Source: an uncultured Lachnospiraceae bacterium (lineage in GTDB: Bacteria > Bacillota > Clostridia > Lachnospirales > Lachnospiraceae). Taken from it: a stretch of 64,000 nucleotides of DNA. Of the stretch, positions 38,198 to 46,382 are shown one piece after another. Within the stretch, counting starts at the first letter, position 1, and each line of letters begins with the position of its first letter. Below the pieces are notes generated by a model. The model worked only from the letters and a program-made list of their open reading frames with translations, did not search any database and was not told the origin of the DNA. Where the stretch lies: contig CANBFE010000003.1 of assembly GCA_947367855.1 (NCBI GenBank), positions 1 to 64,000 of the forward strand. Direction: 5' to 3'. A program made the position numbers and the translations under genes.

Positions 38198-39040
38198 ATG
38201 GCCAAGGGTGCATGGTACAGCATGGAAAAACAGGGATTTCAGGGAACCGGAGAATACGTGGCCAGTGAGGAGCTGATGGCCAGTGTGAATATTGCAATCG
38301 CGCTGAAAAAGCCGCTTTTGATCAAGGGAGAGCCAGGCACGGGCAAGACCATGCTGGCGGAGGCCGTGGCCAAAGCCCTGGGTAAGCGGCTGATCATTTG
38401 GAATATCAAGTCCACCACCAAAGCCCAGGAGGGGCTGTATGTGTATGACACCATTCAGCGTCTCTATGACGGGCAGTTCGGCGAGGAAGGTGTGGACGAC
38501 ATTGCCCATTACATCAAACTGGGCAAACTGGGAGAGGCCTTTGACAGCGAAGAGCAGGTAGTGCTTCTCATTGACGAGATCGACAAGGCGGATCTGGAGT
38601 TCCCCAACGATTTGCTGTGGGAACTGGACCAGATGGAGTTCTATATCAATGAGACAAAGCGCACCGTGAAGGCAAAGCAGCGCCCCATTGTGATCATTAC
38701 CTCCAACGCGGAGAAGGAGCTGCCGGATGCGTTTCTGCGGCGCTGCATTTTCCATTATATCGATTTCCCGGACAGGGAGCTGATGGAGGAGATCGTGCGG
38801 GTGCATTATCCCGACGTGGAGGAGAATCTGCTGAAGAATGCCATGGAGGTGTTCTACAATATCCGGGCGATCCGGGACATCCGCAAGAAGCCCAGTACTT
38901 CCGAGCTGATCGACTGGGTGAATGCCCTGCAGATCGGGGGAATTCCCGCGGATACCATACGAAAGGCCCTGCCCTTTGTGGGGGTAGTGGTGAAAAAAGA
39001 CGAGGATCTGCAGCTGGTGCGGCAGGAGCCGAATCTGTAG
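38198..39040 (+). CDS. MoxR-family AAA+ ATPase
   Basis: 280 residues. Walker A GEPGTGKT, Walker B VLLIDEIDKAD, sensor 1 IVIITSNAEKELPDAFLRRC. MoxR ATPases act as chaperones with VWA-domain partners; the natural partner here is the VWA protein at 43235, now 4.2 kb away. The start is uncertain: GGAGG is 17 nt before ATG 38198, and Met at 38222 has no better site. Confidence 0.9.
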   Translation: MAKGAWYSMEKQGFQGTGEYVASEELMASVNIAIALKKPLLIKGEPGTGKTMLAEAVAKALGKRLIIWNIKSTTKAQEGLYVYDTIQRLYDGQFGEEGVDDIAHYIKLGKLGEAFDSEEQVVLLIDEIDKADLEFPNDLLWELDQMEFYINETKRTVKAKQRPIVIITSNAEKELPDAFLRRCIFHYIDFPDRELMEEIVRVHYPDVEENLLKNAMEVFYNIRAIRDIRKKPSTSELIDWVNALQIGGIPADTIRKALPFVGVVVKKDEDLQLVRQEPNL

Positions 39041-39200
39041 ACAGCCGGATTATGTTTTTTTTCGGATCGCAATAATCTTCAGGGCTTTATCGGAATCAGC
39101 CATCCTTCGGACAGAAAGCCTTTTGTGAGAAGTTCGGATTCTCCTGGGCAGTTCGGGAAGGAAAAGGATGGGGACAGATGCTGACAGGAAAGGTGGAGAG

Positions 39201-39356
39201 ATGGGACAGATTGCCAACCAGATGCTTGCAGAGTGGTGCTGCAGAATGGCGGAGAAGCTTAAGGAAAAAAGGAATTCCAGGAAAAGTAAAGGGCAGAATA
39301 AAGGACCGGAATCTGCAAAAACAGGTCAAAACAGCACAAAAGGGAGATTGGAATGA
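39201..39356 (+). CDS. Possible small basic protein, coupled to the GNAT relic
   Basis: 51 residues: a short amphipathic start (MGQIANQMLAEWCCRMAEKL) then a very basic Lys/Arg/Ser/Gln tail. GAAAGG lies 7 nt before ATG. Its TGA overlaps the ATG of the GNAT relic (ATGA), a sign of past translational coupling. No family recognised; it may be real, or a remnant like its neighbour. Confidence 0.35.
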   Translation: MGQIANQMLAEWCCRMAEKLKEKRNSRKSKGQNKGPESAKTGQNSTKGRLE

Positions 39357-39570
39357 TCTATCTGCAGAAGGATGAAGTCTTGATACGGGATATGGAAAAG
39401 GCGGACATCCTGTCAGTCTGCCGGGCCCAAAAAGACGAATCCGGGGGAAAATAGCCGGTTATGTGTATCTTTACTGCCAATGCAAATGGGGGGCTTCGGG
39501 AGGCCGGGGGTATCCGGAGGGTGGATGTCTGATTTGACAAGACGAAACAGGGTGAATGTCCATGGGGAAC
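39353..39570 (+). pseudogene. GNAT acetyltransferase relic
   Basis: ATG 39353 opens MIYLQKDEVLIRDMEKAD, the start of a GNAT acetyltransferase type common in Clostridia. It then stops at TAG 39452-39454 after an apparent internal deletion. The following in-phase stretch reads AGYVYLYCQCKWGASGGRGYPE, which resembles the GNAT core before the acetyl-CoA site; a frameshift near 39515 and further stops finish it. The acetyl-CoA-binding half is gone. The debris fills the gap between the MoxR gene and the DUF262 gene and may mark the left edge of an insertion. Assignment rests on remembered family pattern. Confidence 0.55.
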
Positions 39571-39577
39571 TGAGTAT

Positions 39578-40705
39578 ATGAAAAATGAAAACAATGACAT
39601 AGAAGAGGAACAATTATATTCCGGAACTTATGAGAGAGAAATCACAGAACCATTTAACCCTAAGGATGTGGATATTATTTCTCAAACAATGGTAATCTCC
39701 AACATCATTGAGCAGCTGAAATGTGGAGATATTCTGTTGGAACCGGATTTTCAGCGACATCCTGATTTATGGAATGATAAGAAACAGAGTAGGTTGATTG
39801 AATCGTTGATGATTCGTATTCCACTGCCAACATTTTATTTTGATAGTACAAAAGATGATAAATTAATCGTGGTAGACGGACTGCAAAGATTATATGCTAT
39901 TAAAAGATTTATGGTACTTGGTGAAGAGGATGAGAAGCGCCTGAAGCTCACTGATTTAGAGTATTTAAAGGAGTATGAAGGGAAAAAATTCGAGGAACTT
40001 CCACCCAATATGCAGAGAAGAATAAAAACACAGGCATTAAATACCTATGTGATCAGGCCAGGAACTCCGGATAAAGTGCGGACAAGTATTTTTACGAGAA
40101 TTAATACGGGAGGTCTGACTCTGGAACCGGCAGAAATTAAAAATTCTGTTTACAGAGGACAAGCTGCTAATCTGTTAAAGGAACTGGCATATTCCGAAGA
40201 ATTTAAAACGGCAACAAGGCATAAAATAGATTCCAGGAGAATGTTGGATTGTGAATTTGTGAATCGCTTTTTGGCTTTTTATTTGTTGGGAACAGAAAAC
40301 TATTCGGGTAATTTAGAAGATTATTTGAATGATGTAATGATTCGATTGCAGAAGGAGTCAAAAGCGACAATTAAGAAATGCCGTGTCGATTTTTTAAAGG
40401 CGATGAAATATGCTGCCTGCATTTTTGGTGAAATCGCTTTTCGAAAAATTACTGCAAATGAAAGGTACGGAATGATAAATAAGCCGCTTTATGATGCAGT
40501 AACAGTCAACCTGGCAAAATTGAGTGTGCAGGATTGTAAAAATTTATTGAAAAAGAAAGAGGAAGTGTTGAAAAAATATATTGCGCTGTTAATGGATAAA
40601 AAATTTACAGGTATGATTACAAGCGGAACGGCTGCTGTAGATAATGTCAGGAATAGACATAGTGTAATCTGTAAATTATTTCAAGAGGTATTAGAAGATG
40701 ATTAG
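39578..40705 (+). CDS. DUF262 (ParB/GmrS-like) protein
   Basis: 375 residues. The DUF262 core is clear: EPDFQR (55-60) with a nearby Trp, LIESLMIRIPLPTFYF (73-88), VVDGLQRL (98-105) and IFTRINTGG (171-179). In GmrS-type nucleases the key motif is DGQQR; here it is DGLQR (100-104), a variant I believe also occurs in short DUF262 proteins. There is no DUF1524/HNH half, so it is a single-domain form. It may act as an NTP-dependent sensor or nuclease of modified DNA, which is inference. AT-rich codon use (many AAA, TTA, ATA) contrasts with flanking genes. It overlaps the next gene by 8 nt. Confidence 0.85.
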   Translation: MKNENNDIEEEQLYSGTYEREITEPFNPKDVDIISQTMVISNIIEQLKCGDILLEPDFQRHPDLWNDKKQSRLIESLMIRIPLPTFYFDSTKDDKLIVVDGLQRLYAIKRFMVLGEEDEKRLKLTDLEYLKEYEGKKFEELPPNMQRRIKTQALNTYVIRPGTPDKVRTSIFTRINTGGLTLEPAEIKNSVYRGQAANLLKELAYSEEFKTATRHKIDSRRMLDCEFVNRFLAFYLLGTENYSGNLEDYLNDVMIRLQKESKATIKKCRVDFLKAMKYAACIFGEIAFRKITANERYGMINKPLYDAVTVNLAKLSVQDCKNLLKKKEEVLKKYIALLMDKKFTGMITSGTAAVDNVRNRHSVICKLFQEVLEDD

Positions 40706-41804
40706 TTATATGCAGATAGAAAATTTTAAGTCAATAAAGAAATTGGCATTGCCATTAGAGAATCTGAATCTGTTTTTCGGAATGAATGGTATGGGAAAAT
40801 CTTCTGTGATACAGGCGCTATTACTTTTAAGACAAAGTTTTTGGGAAAATTATAAATCAAGTTTGGATTGCTTGTACACGAATGGTGAGATGATACAATT
40901 GGGAACAAGCAAAGATATTTTTTGCCAGAGTGCAGATTCTGACATGATAAGATTCTTTCTGCAATTCGGTGCGCAATTAACCTATGATTGCTGCTATAAA
41001 TATGAAGCTGATGAGATGGACAGTGATCAGCTGATGAGGATTGGAGCAGAAAAAAATGAAAGTTATGCAGTATCCTTATTTTCGGATCAATTTTCATATT
41101 TAGGTGCCGAACATATTGGCCCGAGAAAACAGTACAGCACTGAAAACTGGAAAAAAAACGGTGTTGCGCGATTGGGAACAATGGGGGAATATGTAGTTCC
41201 ATTTTTAGCGCTTGAAGGAGAAAAAATGCGGGTTCCTGATGAGATGTGTCTGGAAACCGGAAAAACAAACCGTTTAATTGATCAAGTATCTGCGTGGATG
41301 GCTGAAATATCTCCGGGGATCCGGATATCTGCAGAATTGCTTCCAACAATTGAGAAGGCAAAACTGGCAATTCGTTATAGTGGAGACAGATTGGTTTCTG
41401 ATGCATTTCTGCCAGTCAATGTTGGATTTGGAATTCCGTATGTTTTGCCTCTTGTTGTGGAATTACTTATTTCAGGTGAAGAAAGCCTTTTACTGATTGA
41501 GAATCCGGAATCGCATCTTCATCCCAAAGGGCAGACTATGATGGCAAAACTGATATCATTAGCTGCTGATCATGGGTGCCAGATTATTTGTGAATCTCAT
41601 AGTGACCATGTGATTAATGGAGTAAGAGTTGCTGTAAAGAACAGGTGTATAAACAATAAAAAGGTAGGAATTTCTTTCTTTTCAAAAAACAGAGACCAGG
41701 AAACAAAAGTGGACAATATTTATGTGGACGAAAAAGGAAATTTGAGTGATTATCCATCTGGATTGTTGGATGAATGGGGCATTCTTATGACAGAGTTAAT
41801 TTAG
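40698..41804 (+). CDS. DUF3696 OLD/ABC-like ATPase
   Basis: 368 residues. Starts as an AAA_21/SMC-like fold (YMQIENFKSIKKLALPL) with Walker A GMNGMGKSS (28-36), a signature-like VGFGIPYVLPLV (242-253), Walker B LLLIENPESHLHP (264-276) and a switch His in CESHSDH (298-304). The C-terminus has the DUF3696 mark YPSGLLDEW (352-360). Such ATPases resemble the ATP-binding part of OLD/Septu/retron effectors but here without a Toprim or HNH domain. Overlaps the DUF262 gene by 8 nt and is followed 1 nt later by the next gene, so the three form one unit. Confidence 0.87.
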   Translation: MISYMQIENFKSIKKLALPLENLNLFFGMNGMGKSSVIQALLLLRQSFWENYKSSLDCLYTNGEMIQLGTSKDIFCQSADSDMIRFFLQFGAQLTYDCCYKYEADEMDSDQLMRIGAEKNESYAVSLFSDQFSYLGAEHIGPRKQYSTENWKKNGVARLGTMGEYVVPFLALEGEKMRVPDEMCLETGKTNRLIDQVSAWMAEISPGIRISAELLPTIEKAKLAIRYSGDRLVSDAFLPVNVGFGIPYVLPLVVELLISGEESLLLIENPESHLHPKGQTMMAKLISLAADHGCQIICESHSDHVINGVRVAVKNRCINNKKVGISFFSKNRDQETKVDNIYVDEKGNLSDYPSGLLDEWGILMTELI

Positions 41805-41805
41805 G

Positions 41806-42429
41806 ATGGCGGAACCCGATTTTCTAAACATAAGAAATTTTTATTTCGCCTTTTTTCGCGCTCCATATGAGTCTGATAATGTAGAAAAGGAACAAAATGA
41901 ATATTTTGAACATGAGTGGCTTCATAATGGAAAACCGTGCATTGGCTTACCATTAGCCGTTATATTGAAATCAGCGGCTTTAAGTATCTGTGAAGACGGC
42001 TGGTGTGACGCATTTGTTGATGTTACAAAAGATGGTAACGCAGAGACTGTTAGAAATATTAGTACGGAACAGCATGTTGATATACATATTCCACAGATAC
42101 AGGCAGGCCAGGAAACGGAACTGGTGGAAAGTGGTCTGCAAATAAAAGATAAAAAGATTTCCTTGAGGGATGACCATGGGGCAGATATATTGATGGAGTT
42201 CTCAAAACGTTTGATAAGATGTCCCTATGTTGTAAGTGTGATTAATTCTTTACCTTTTAATTCTCATGAACGAAGGTTTATCAAAAAGATACGCGGAGAG
42301 GGATTGATCGAAATTGTTTTGCCCTGGACAGACAAAGGGTATGGTGTGGTAGTGCAAACTACAGGAAGAACAATGAAGGAAACTGAATTAATAGGAAAAA
42401 TAATAATGGAAAAATACGGAGGGGTATGA
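41806..42429 (+). CDS. Unrecognised third protein of the DUF262-DUF3696 cassette
   Basis: 207 residues, soluble, no signal peptide or membrane helix. I recognise no domain. Conserved-looking stretches are FYFAFFRAPYESDN near the start, HEWLHNGKPCIGLPLAVIL, and a basic-then-hydrophobic C-terminus (SHERRFIKKIRGEGLIEIVL, then GYGVVVQTTGR). Charged residues in the C-terminal third could hold a catalytic site, but no known nuclease motif is readable. AT-rich like its two upstream neighbours; starts 1 nt after the ATPase stop and overlaps the phosphatase start by 4 nt (ATGA). Confidence 0.75.
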   Translation: MAEPDFLNIRNFYFAFFRAPYESDNVEKEQNEYFEHEWLHNGKPCIGLPLAVILKSAALSICEDGWCDAFVDVTKDGNAETVRNISTEQHVDIHIPQIQAGQETELVESGLQIKDKKISLRDDHGADILMEFSKRLIRCPYVVSVINSLPFNSHERRFIKKIRGEGLIEIVLPWTDKGYGVVVQTTGRTMKETELIGKIIMEKYGGV

Positions 42430-43079
42430 GCCTCGTAACGTCCTGCTTCGCAATTGAAAATTATATCAAAAAATGTGTTTTAACAAAAGTATATTTTGTG
42501 CGTCATGCACAGCCGGAACATATGTGGGAGGATGACAGAACAAGGCCCTTAACTGCGGAAGGCAGGCAGGATGCCAGGATGGTAACGGACTTTTTGGCAG
42601 ATAAGGGGATAGATGTATTTTACAGCAGTCCCTATCGAAGAAGTTTTGATACAATTGCGGCAGCTGCGGCCTGTTATGGAAAGGATATTGTTACGGACGA
42701 GAGACTGCGGGAGAGAGAAAAGGGAATCAACGGCAATGAACATGGCATGTTTGAAAAACGTTGGGCAGATCATGATTATTGTGAGGAAAAGGGCGAGTCA
42801 CTCAACATGGTGCAGAGGAGGAATATAGAGGCCCTAACGGAAATACTGGAGGAAAATAAGGGGAAGCGGATTGTGATTGCAACCCATGGGACGGCCCTTA
42901 GCACCATTCTGCATTTTTACCATCCGGAGTTTGGGTGTAAGGATTTTCTGCGGATTATAGACTGGATGCCGTATATTATGGAACTTGACTTTCAGGGGAA
43001 TAAGCTGTGGGCAGAACAGGAACATTGTTACATAGAGAAAGAATTTCCGGGAAAGAAAAGAGCGAATAAAAAGCAATGA
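42426..43079 (+). CDS. Histidine phosphatase family protein
   Basis: 217 residues. Phosphoglycerate-mutase-like: YFVRHAQPEH (RHG-type, here RHA), SSPYRRSFDT, Glu-rich middle and ATHGTALSTI with the second His. Substrate unknown. It starts on ATG 42426 inside the stop of the preceding gene, with GGAGGGG upstream. The first 18 residues before LTKVYFVRH look foreign to the family, suggesting the cassette inserted at or into this gene's 5' end and supplied a new start. The 3' end lies in a 19-bp tandem repeat. Confidence 0.85.
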   Translation: MSLVTSCFAIENYIKKCVLTKVYFVRHAQPEHMWEDDRTRPLTAEGRQDARMVTDFLADKGIDVFYSSPYRRSFDTIAAAAACYGKDIVTDERLREREKGINGNEHGMFEKRWADHDYCEEKGESLNMVQRRNIEALTEILEENKGKRIVIATHGTALSTILHFYHPEFGCKDFLRIIDWMPYIMELDFQGNKLWAEQEHCYIEKEFPGKKRANKKQ

Positions 43080-43211
43080 AACAGATAAGAAGCAGTGAAG
43101 CGGATAGAAAAAAGTGAAACAGATAAGAAGCAGTGAAACAGATAAGAAGCAGTGAAGCGAATAAAAAGCAATGAAACAGATAAGAAAGCGGTGAAACAGA
43201 GGAAAGCCGAG
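43059..43211 (+). repeat. 19-bp imperfect tandem repeat, about 8 units
   Basis: Units of GAAACAGATAAGAAGCAGT and variants start at 43059, 43078, 43097, 43116, 43135, 43154, 43173 (20 bp) and 43193. Two units (43116 and 43135) are identical. They cover the last codons of the phosphatase gene and the gap before the VWA gene. Since 19 is not a multiple of 3, copy changes would alter spacing and the reading frame at the phosphatase end. No spacers, so not CRISPR. Confidence 0.85.
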
Positions 43212-43234
43212 AGGAGCAGGAGAAGGGATAGGAT

Positions 43235-44437
43235 ATGTTTATAAAATTTTTTGAGGTCTTGAGGGAAAAAGGGCTTCGGGTTACTTTGGGAGAGTGGCTT
43301 ACCTTCCAGGAGGCTCTGGACAAGGGGCTTTGCGGCAGCTCCCTGACCCAGTTCTATTACACGGCCCGGATGATACTGGTGAAGAGCGAGACGGATTTTG
43401 ATAAATTTGACATGGCTTTTGAAGAGTGCTTCAAGGCGGCCCAGAGGGAGACGGAAGTGGGCAAGGAGATGCTCCGTTGGCTGGATAAGTCTGACATGAT
43501 GGAACTGGCTCACGAGGAGGCCAGGGATCATATGAATAAAATGGAGGATCTCCAGATCGACAAGGAGGATGTGGAGGAGAAATTCAGGCAGCGTCTGAAA
43601 GACCAGGACAGCGAGCACAACGGCGGAAGCTTCTGGATCGGTACCATGGGCAAGACCTCTTTCGGCAATACCGGCGGAAATGTGGGCGGCGTCCGGGTGG
43701 GCGGCAAAACAGGCTACCAGTCCGCCTTTGCGGTGGTTGGGGCCAGGAAGTACCGGGATTTTCGGGACGACAGAGTCCTGGACAACAGGCAGTTCCAGAT
43801 GGCGTTCCGCAAATTAAGGCAGTTTTCCAGCAGACTGGACATTCCGGAGACGGAACTGGACATTAACGGCACCGTGGACAAGACCTGCAACAACGGCGGC
43901 TGTCTGCAGATTGTTATGCAGAAGCCCCGGAAAAATGCAGTGAAGCTGCTGCTTTTAATGGACTCCGGCGGCACCATGATTCCCTTCAGCAGCCTGCTGA
44001 ACGATTTATTTCAGGCCATTCATAAGTCCAATCATTACAAGGATGTAAAGACCTATTATTTCCACAACTGTATCTACAGCAAGCTCTACAAGACCCCGGA
44101 GTGTGAGAACGGAGACTGGGTGGATACGGAGTGGATGTTCCGCAATGTGGGAAGCGACTACAAGGTGATCATCGTGGGGGACGCGGCCATGGCGCCGGAG
44201 GAGCTTTATTCCGATACCGGGAACTACAGAGGCCCCAACGGCGGCCTGTCCGGTTATGAATGGCTGCAGCTGATGAAGAAGAAATATAAGAAAGTCGTGT
44301 GGCTGAATCCCAAGATGGCTCCCGGCCGGGCACCCTGGCGGGAAGCGGAGACTGCGGTGAAGGAACTGTTTCCCATGTATAAATTGACGGTAGACGGGTT
44401 AAACCAGGCAATGGTGAAGCTGATGGCGAACAGGTGA
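43235..44437 (+). CDS. VWA-domain (CoxE-like) protein, partner of the MoxR ATPase
   Basis: 400 residues. The N-terminal helical part (FFEVLREKGLRVTLGEW) is typical of VWA proteins paired with MoxR. A Gly-rich linker (TGGNVGGVRVGG) leads to a VWA domain with LLLLMDSGGTM, an altered MIDAS (DSGGT rather than DxSxS). GGATAGG sits 2 nt before ATG and GGAGAAGG about 8 nt before it. In related genomes I would expect it directly after the MoxR gene; the 4.2-kb separation here is the main evidence for an insertion. Confidence 0.88.
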   Translation: MFIKFFEVLREKGLRVTLGEWLTFQEALDKGLCGSSLTQFYYTARMILVKSETDFDKFDMAFEECFKAAQRETEVGKEMLRWLDKSDMMELAHEEARDHMNKMEDLQIDKEDVEEKFRQRLKDQDSEHNGGSFWIGTMGKTSFGNTGGNVGGVRVGGKTGYQSAFAVVGARKYRDFRDDRVLDNRQFQMAFRKLRQFSSRLDIPETELDINGTVDKTCNNGGCLQIVMQKPRKNAVKLLLLMDSGGTMIPFSSLLNDLFQAIHKSNHYKDVKTYYFHNCIYSKLYKTPECENGDWVDTEWMFRNVGSDYKVIIVGDAAMAPEELYSDTGNYRGPNGGLSGYEWLQLMKKKYKKVVWLNPKMAPGRAPWREAETAVKELFPMYKLTVDGLNQAMVKLMANR

Positions 44438-44550
44438 CGGAAGGCACTGGATGTGGGGTTGGGGAATTCTGGGCAGATCACCATCAGTGGGATGTCACAC
44501 AGCAACGGCAGAAATGTGCAGGGTGAAACAGAGCAGGAAGCGGGGAGTAT

Positions 44551-46287
44551 ATGGGGAAATTTGCAATACCGGTTGGCGAGGAGAATTTTGAGCAGTTCCG
44601 TCTGAGCGGGGGATATTATGTGGACAAGACAAAGCTGATTGTGGAACTGCTGCAGGATAGCTGCAAAGTGAACCTGATTACGCGTCCCAGGAGGTTTGGC
44701 AAGACACTGGCCATGAGTATGCTGAAGTACTATTTTGATATCCGCAGGGACAGCAGAGAGATTTTCGAAGGACTGGAAGTCACAAATCATAAAGCGCTGT
44801 GCAGGGAATGGATGAATCAGTGGCCTGTACTGTCTGTCAGCTTCAAGGATATGGCAAAATGCAGTTTTCTGGATTCCTATAATCAGTTTGCCTATAACAT
44901 TTCAAGCCTGTGCGTGGAATATGCCGGGTTGTTGGAAAGCGGCAAAGTGGATGAGGGAGACAGAAAGCGTTTTCGACGGCTGCGGGACGGCGAAGCTGCC
45001 AGGGCAGAGGTGGAGAACAGCCTGTTCATGCTTACGAGGATGCTGTATATGCATTATGGCAGATCGGTGATACTGCTGATTGACGAATATGATGTTCCTC
45101 TGGCGAAAGCAAATGAATACGGATATTATCAGGAGATGCTGGACATGATCCGCAGTGTGATGAGTACTGCCTTTAAGACCAATGACTTTCTGAAGTTTGC
45201 AGTTGTGACAGGGTGCCTGCGGATTGCGAGAGAGAGCATATTTACCGGGACCAATCATTTTAAGTCCAATTCTGTTGCAGGGAAAAATTATCTGGACTGC
45301 TTTGGCTTTACCGGGGAAGAGGTGGAAGGGCTTTTGGACAGGGCAGGCTTTTCTTCCAGAAGCGCTTTGGTGAAAGAATGGTATGACGGCTATCATTTCG
45401 GGGCATATGATATTTATTGTCCGTGGGATGTGGTAAATTATCTGAATGACTTGGGATCAGACCCGGAAATGATGCCCGGGAGCTATTGGAAGGATACCAG
45501 TCACAATGATATTATCAAACGTTTTATTGGAAAAAAGGGAATGGAGGTCAATGATAAATTTGAAACGCTGCTGTCCGGAGGCCATGTGAAAGTCAGGATC
45601 ACGGAGGAATCTACTTATGATTTTGACAAAGCCGCGGAAAACGATTTCTGGGGGATTTTGTATCTGACGGGATATCTGACGCCGGTGAGAGAGGCAGGGC
45701 GGAAGATGGGGACAGAGGATTCGGAAGTGAGCCTGCAAATACCGAATAAGGAAATCAGGACCATTTTCAGAGACACCATAGCGGACTGGTTTAAGGCAAC
45801 GGTGGAGGGATTGGACCGCAGGGAGCTGTTTTCGGCGGTGTGGAACGGAGATGCGGAAAAAATATCTTCCGAGATAACGGCGCTGCTTCGAAAATCCATC
45901 AGCTATTATGATTATAAGGAAGAGTTCTACCATGCTTTTCTGGCAGGTATTTTTGCAGGGGGCGGTTTTCAGGTAGAATCCAACCGTGAGCATGGGGAAG
46001 GCCGGAGTGATGTTGTGGTGAAGGATTACACAGCCGGCCGGGTTGCTCTGTTTGAAGCAAAGTGTGCCGGGAAAAAGGAGGATCTGCCGAAGAAGTGCGG
46101 GGAAGCGTTAAGGCAGATGGAGGAGCGGGGCTATGAAGAGTCGTTTCTGGAGGATTACGACGACGTGTTATGCTATGGCATAGCCTTTTTCCGGAAGCAG
46201 TGCCGGGTGATGCTGCAGGGTAAACCAGTGTTGCCGCAATCCCCGCCGGAAGAGCAGCAGGGCCATATAAAAAATGACAGCATTTAG
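44551..46287 (+). CDS. AAA-ATPase_like / PD-(D/E)XK nuclease-like protein
   Basis: 578 residues. The start (FAIPVGEENFEQFRLSGGYYVDKT) and Walker A-like RPRRFGKT are the AAA-ATPase_like family (PF09820); VILLIDEYDVPL is Walker B. The C-terminus has the PD-(D/E)XK fold: GRSDVVVKD followed by ALFEAKC (D...ExK). This family occurs in many copies in gut Clostridia and Bacteroides and is thought to be mobile or conflict-related; function unproven. ATG follows AGCGGGGAG. Confidence 0.9.
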   Translation: MGKFAIPVGEENFEQFRLSGGYYVDKTKLIVELLQDSCKVNLITRPRRFGKTLAMSMLKYYFDIRRDSREIFEGLEVTNHKALCREWMNQWPVLSVSFKDMAKCSFLDSYNQFAYNISSLCVEYAGLLESGKVDEGDRKRFRRLRDGEAARAEVENSLFMLTRMLYMHYGRSVILLIDEYDVPLAKANEYGYYQEMLDMIRSVMSTAFKTNDFLKFAVVTGCLRIARESIFTGTNHFKSNSVAGKNYLDCFGFTGEEVEGLLDRAGFSSRSALVKEWYDGYHFGAYDIYCPWDVVNYLNDLGSDPEMMPGSYWKDTSHNDIIKRFIGKKGMEVNDKFETLLSGGHVKVRITEESTYDFDKAAENDFWGILYLTGYLTPVREAGRKMGTEDSEVSLQIPNKEIRTIFRDTIADWFKATVEGLDRRELFSAVWNGDAEKISSEITALLRKSISYYDYKEEFYHAFLAGIFAGGGFQVESNREHGEGRSDVVVKDYTAGRVALFEAKCAGKKEDLPKKCGEALRQMEERGYEESFLEDYDDVLCYGIAFFRKQCRVMLQGKPVLPQSPPEEQQGHIKNDSI

Positions 46288-46382
46288 TTATACGCAGTCG
46301 GGTTGCACTGCAAATTCAATTGGTGTGCAGTATAGAATTAAGATAGATCGCATAGACATCAGGAAAGGAACGGAAAAGAAAA

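Noticed and set aside
39534..39562. TTGACA before the DUF262 gene
   Set aside because: No acceptable -10 box 16-18 bp downstream, so not reported as a promoter.
43059..43211. CRISPR array
   Set aside because: Units are contiguous 19-mers without spacers and no cas genes are near.
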